From Marinobacter alexandrii (lineage in GTDB: Bacteria > Bacteroidota > Bacteroidia > Cytophagales > Cyclobacteriaceae), in contig JBDWTN010000005.1 in the NCBI GenBank assembly GCA_039984955.1, positions 124,001-188,000 on the forward strand: a DNA stretch of 64,000 bases, read 5' to 3'. The number at the start of each line of letters is the position of its first letter. Position 1 is the stretch's first letter. Under the pieces are notes generated by a model, which was not told the DNA's origin, did no database searches, and was given only the letters and a program-made list of their open reading frames with translations. The translations under genes were made by a program, and so were the position numbers. Of this stretch, positions 62,784-64,000 are shown piece after piece.

Positions 62784-64000
62784 TTATTCAAACCTCAATG
62801 AGTCGATAGGGTCAAGCTTAGACGCTTTGTAGGCTGGGATATAACCAGATATTAATCCTACTGCAACACCAATTAGTACTGCGATGAACATCCATAGCCA
62901 TGGAACTACAAAACCGGAATTAAATATCAATGATGATGTCAGGTTTCCTATGGTCATTCCCAGTACAATACCTCCTATACCCCCCATTTGACAGATTACA
63001 ATTGCTTCAATTAAGAACTGCTGACGAATTTTTAATGGTGTGGCACCCAAAGCTTTTCGAACCCCAATCTCTCTTGTCCTCTCTGTAACAGAAACAAGCA
63101 TGATATTCATCAAGCCAATTGAAGCTCCTATAAGAGTAACGAAACCTATTGTAAATCCACCTGCTCTAAGGTAGCCCGTGATTTCTCCCATACGCTCAGC
63201 AAGCGATTTACTAGCGGAGAGTTCAAATGAATCTTCATCTCCAAGTCTATCTTGACGAATCGCTCGCATTAAACCGCGGGCGATTCCCATCGCATTTTCC
63301 ATCTGCGTAGGATCAGTAACAGAAACTGCTATTTCATATCCAAAATTTCTTTCTGGTGCTATTATCCTAGCCGTTTGCATCGGAATAATTATGGTCCTGT
63401 CTATATTCGAATTACCACTTGCTCCTCCCTGTTCTGCAATTGTCCCCACAATTCTGAACTTATTCCCCATCAAGCTAATTTTCTTACCCACAGGACTCTC
63501 ATTGTCATCAAACAGTTCATCGATTACATCACTCCCAACAAGAGCCACATAACTACCATTTAAGCTTTCATTGGCTGAGAATGGCCGACCTTGATCTACA
63601 TCATATCCATCTACTGTGAGGTAATTTTCATCCCCACCCCTAACAATTTGATTTGGGTTAGTAACCTTCGATTCATACTTCACTTCAGCTTGCCCTGTAA
63701 TTACCGTATATATTGAGACAACTCCAGGTCCTTCATACTTCTCTTTGAAAGTTAATAGTTCATTATAAGTGACCTTAGGATACCTCTTCGCCTTTTTTCC
63801 ATCTGAAGATCCTCTATCTCTCCGCTTATCTTCAATATCAAATGTGTTTGCGCCAAGACTAGAGAAGCTATTATTAATTGAATTCTGAATTCCATCTATG
63901 GCAGTTAAAATACCAACCAAAGATGTGATACCAATGGAAATAATGGCTGCAGTCAGGAATGTTCTAAGCTTATTAGCCTTAATGGATTTAATTCCTTCTT
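62784..64000 (-). CDS. MacB-type ABC transporter permease, 5' end outside window
   Basis: Partial gene running off the right edge. The in-frame sequence continues upstream of the ATG at 63920 as [29 protein letters not shown], the classic N-terminus of MacB/FtsX permeases, so 63920 is not the start and the gene extends beyond 64000. The periplasmic MacB domain (about 150-270 of the visible part) and three C-terminal helices ([37 protein letters not shown]) are present. Probably part of a lipoprotein-release or peptide-export set with an ATPase outside the window. Confidence 0.93.
   Translation of the reverse strand, partial: EGIKSIKANKLRTFLTAAIISIGITSLVGILTAIDGIQNSINNSFSSLGANTFDIEDKRRDRGSSDGKKAKRYPKVTYNELLTFKEKYEGPGVVSIYTVITGQAEVKYESKVTNPNQIVRGGDENYLTVDGYDVDQGRPFSANESLNGSYVALVGSDVIDELFDDNESPVGKKISLMGNKFRIVGTIAEQGGASGNSNIDRTIIIPMQTARIIAPERNFGYEIAVSVTDPTQMENAMGIARGLMRAIRQDRLGDEDSFELSASKSLAERMGEITGYLRAGGFTIGFVTLIGASIGLMNIMLVSVTERTREIGVRKALGATPLKIRQQFLIEAIVICQMGGIGGIVLGMTIGNLTSSLIFNSGFVVPWLWMFIAVLIGVAVGLISGYIPAYKASKLDPIDSLRFE

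Noticed and set aside
1-64000. CRISPR arrays, transposons, tRNA or rRNA genes
   Set aside because: No regularly spaced repeats, transposase genes, cloverleaf arms or rRNA-like sequences were recognised.

Overview
The window looks like chromosome of a free-living, probably marine, member of the Bacteroidota (Cytophagales-like). The DNA is AT-rich, ribosome-binding sites are mostly weak or absent, and several genes are preceded by the Bacteroidota -7 element TAnnTTTG. The gene content also fits: many SCxx-type lipoproteins, DUF2141, DUF3108, DUF4136 and DUF2061 proteins, LytS/LytTR two-component pairs, a VPS10/BNR-repeat secreted protein and a MacB-type permease. I see no rRNA, tRNA, CRISPR array, transposase or prophage. 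Most of the window is ordinary chromosomal housekeeping and envelope biology, and both window edges cut through context.

Layout. 0.3-3.5 kb: a CheW and a multi-HAMP chemoreceptor (minus strand). 3.5-5.6 kb: a DEAD-box RNA helicase followed by a small lysine-rich protein. 5.7-10.8 kb: a DUF2061 duplication, a lipoprotein, and a large ABCG-like half-transporter with an N-terminal TerB-like region coupled to DoxX. 10.7-12.4 kb: an overlapping minus-strand set (MBL-fold hydrolase, VanZ, RluE-type pseudouridine synthase). 12.6-15.4 kb: an alpha/beta hydrolase, a large unknown membrane protein and a TIGR04283-like glycosyltransferase. 15.4-17.3 kb: a tightly coupled Ku / TPR / small helical protein operon. 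17.4-19.8 kb: RimK with an FMN glutamate-synthase-like protein. 19.9-23.3 kb: TyrS, an AI-2E transporter, a lipoprotein and an OmpA-domain protein.

23.5-31.4 kb: BNR-repeat secreted protein, penicillin acylase, SPFH protein and citrate synthase. 31.4-33.8 kb: PAS protein, SnoaL-like lipoprotein, cytidine deaminase, membrane-anchored protein and receiver. 34.1-39.4 kb: SMC, an ASKHA (Ppx/GppA-like) lipoprotein, a secreted DinB-like protein and a possible 55-residue protein. 39.6-43.0 kb: fatty-acid desaturase behind a DUF2141/histidine kinase/LytTR operon. 43.2-48.0 kb: acyl-CoA dehydrogenase preceded by twin 21-bp repeats, a large unknown cytosolic protein and a sodium symporter. 48.0-54.6 kb: unknown secreted protein, DUF4136/NhaC pair, TPR lipoprotein, DUF3108 protein, DapD and a glycosyltransferase. 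54.7-60.0 kb: a complete Mn/Zn ABC uptake operon with its DtxR-family regulator. 60.0-64.0 kb: Apt, a small secreted protein, an outer-membrane-like protein and a truncated MacB-type permease.

Most unusual parts: the metal-uptake operon (32-bp perfect palindrome in its promoter, a DtxR-like regulator domain fused to one permease, and an S23-type four-helix-bundle gene inserted in the operon); the Ku-TPR-helical protein operon, which could be an undescribed end-joining accessory set; the SMC-linked lipoprotein with an exopolyphosphatase-like fold; and the twin-repeat operator at the acyl-CoA dehydrogenase promoter. These rest on sequence reading only; no database search was possible.
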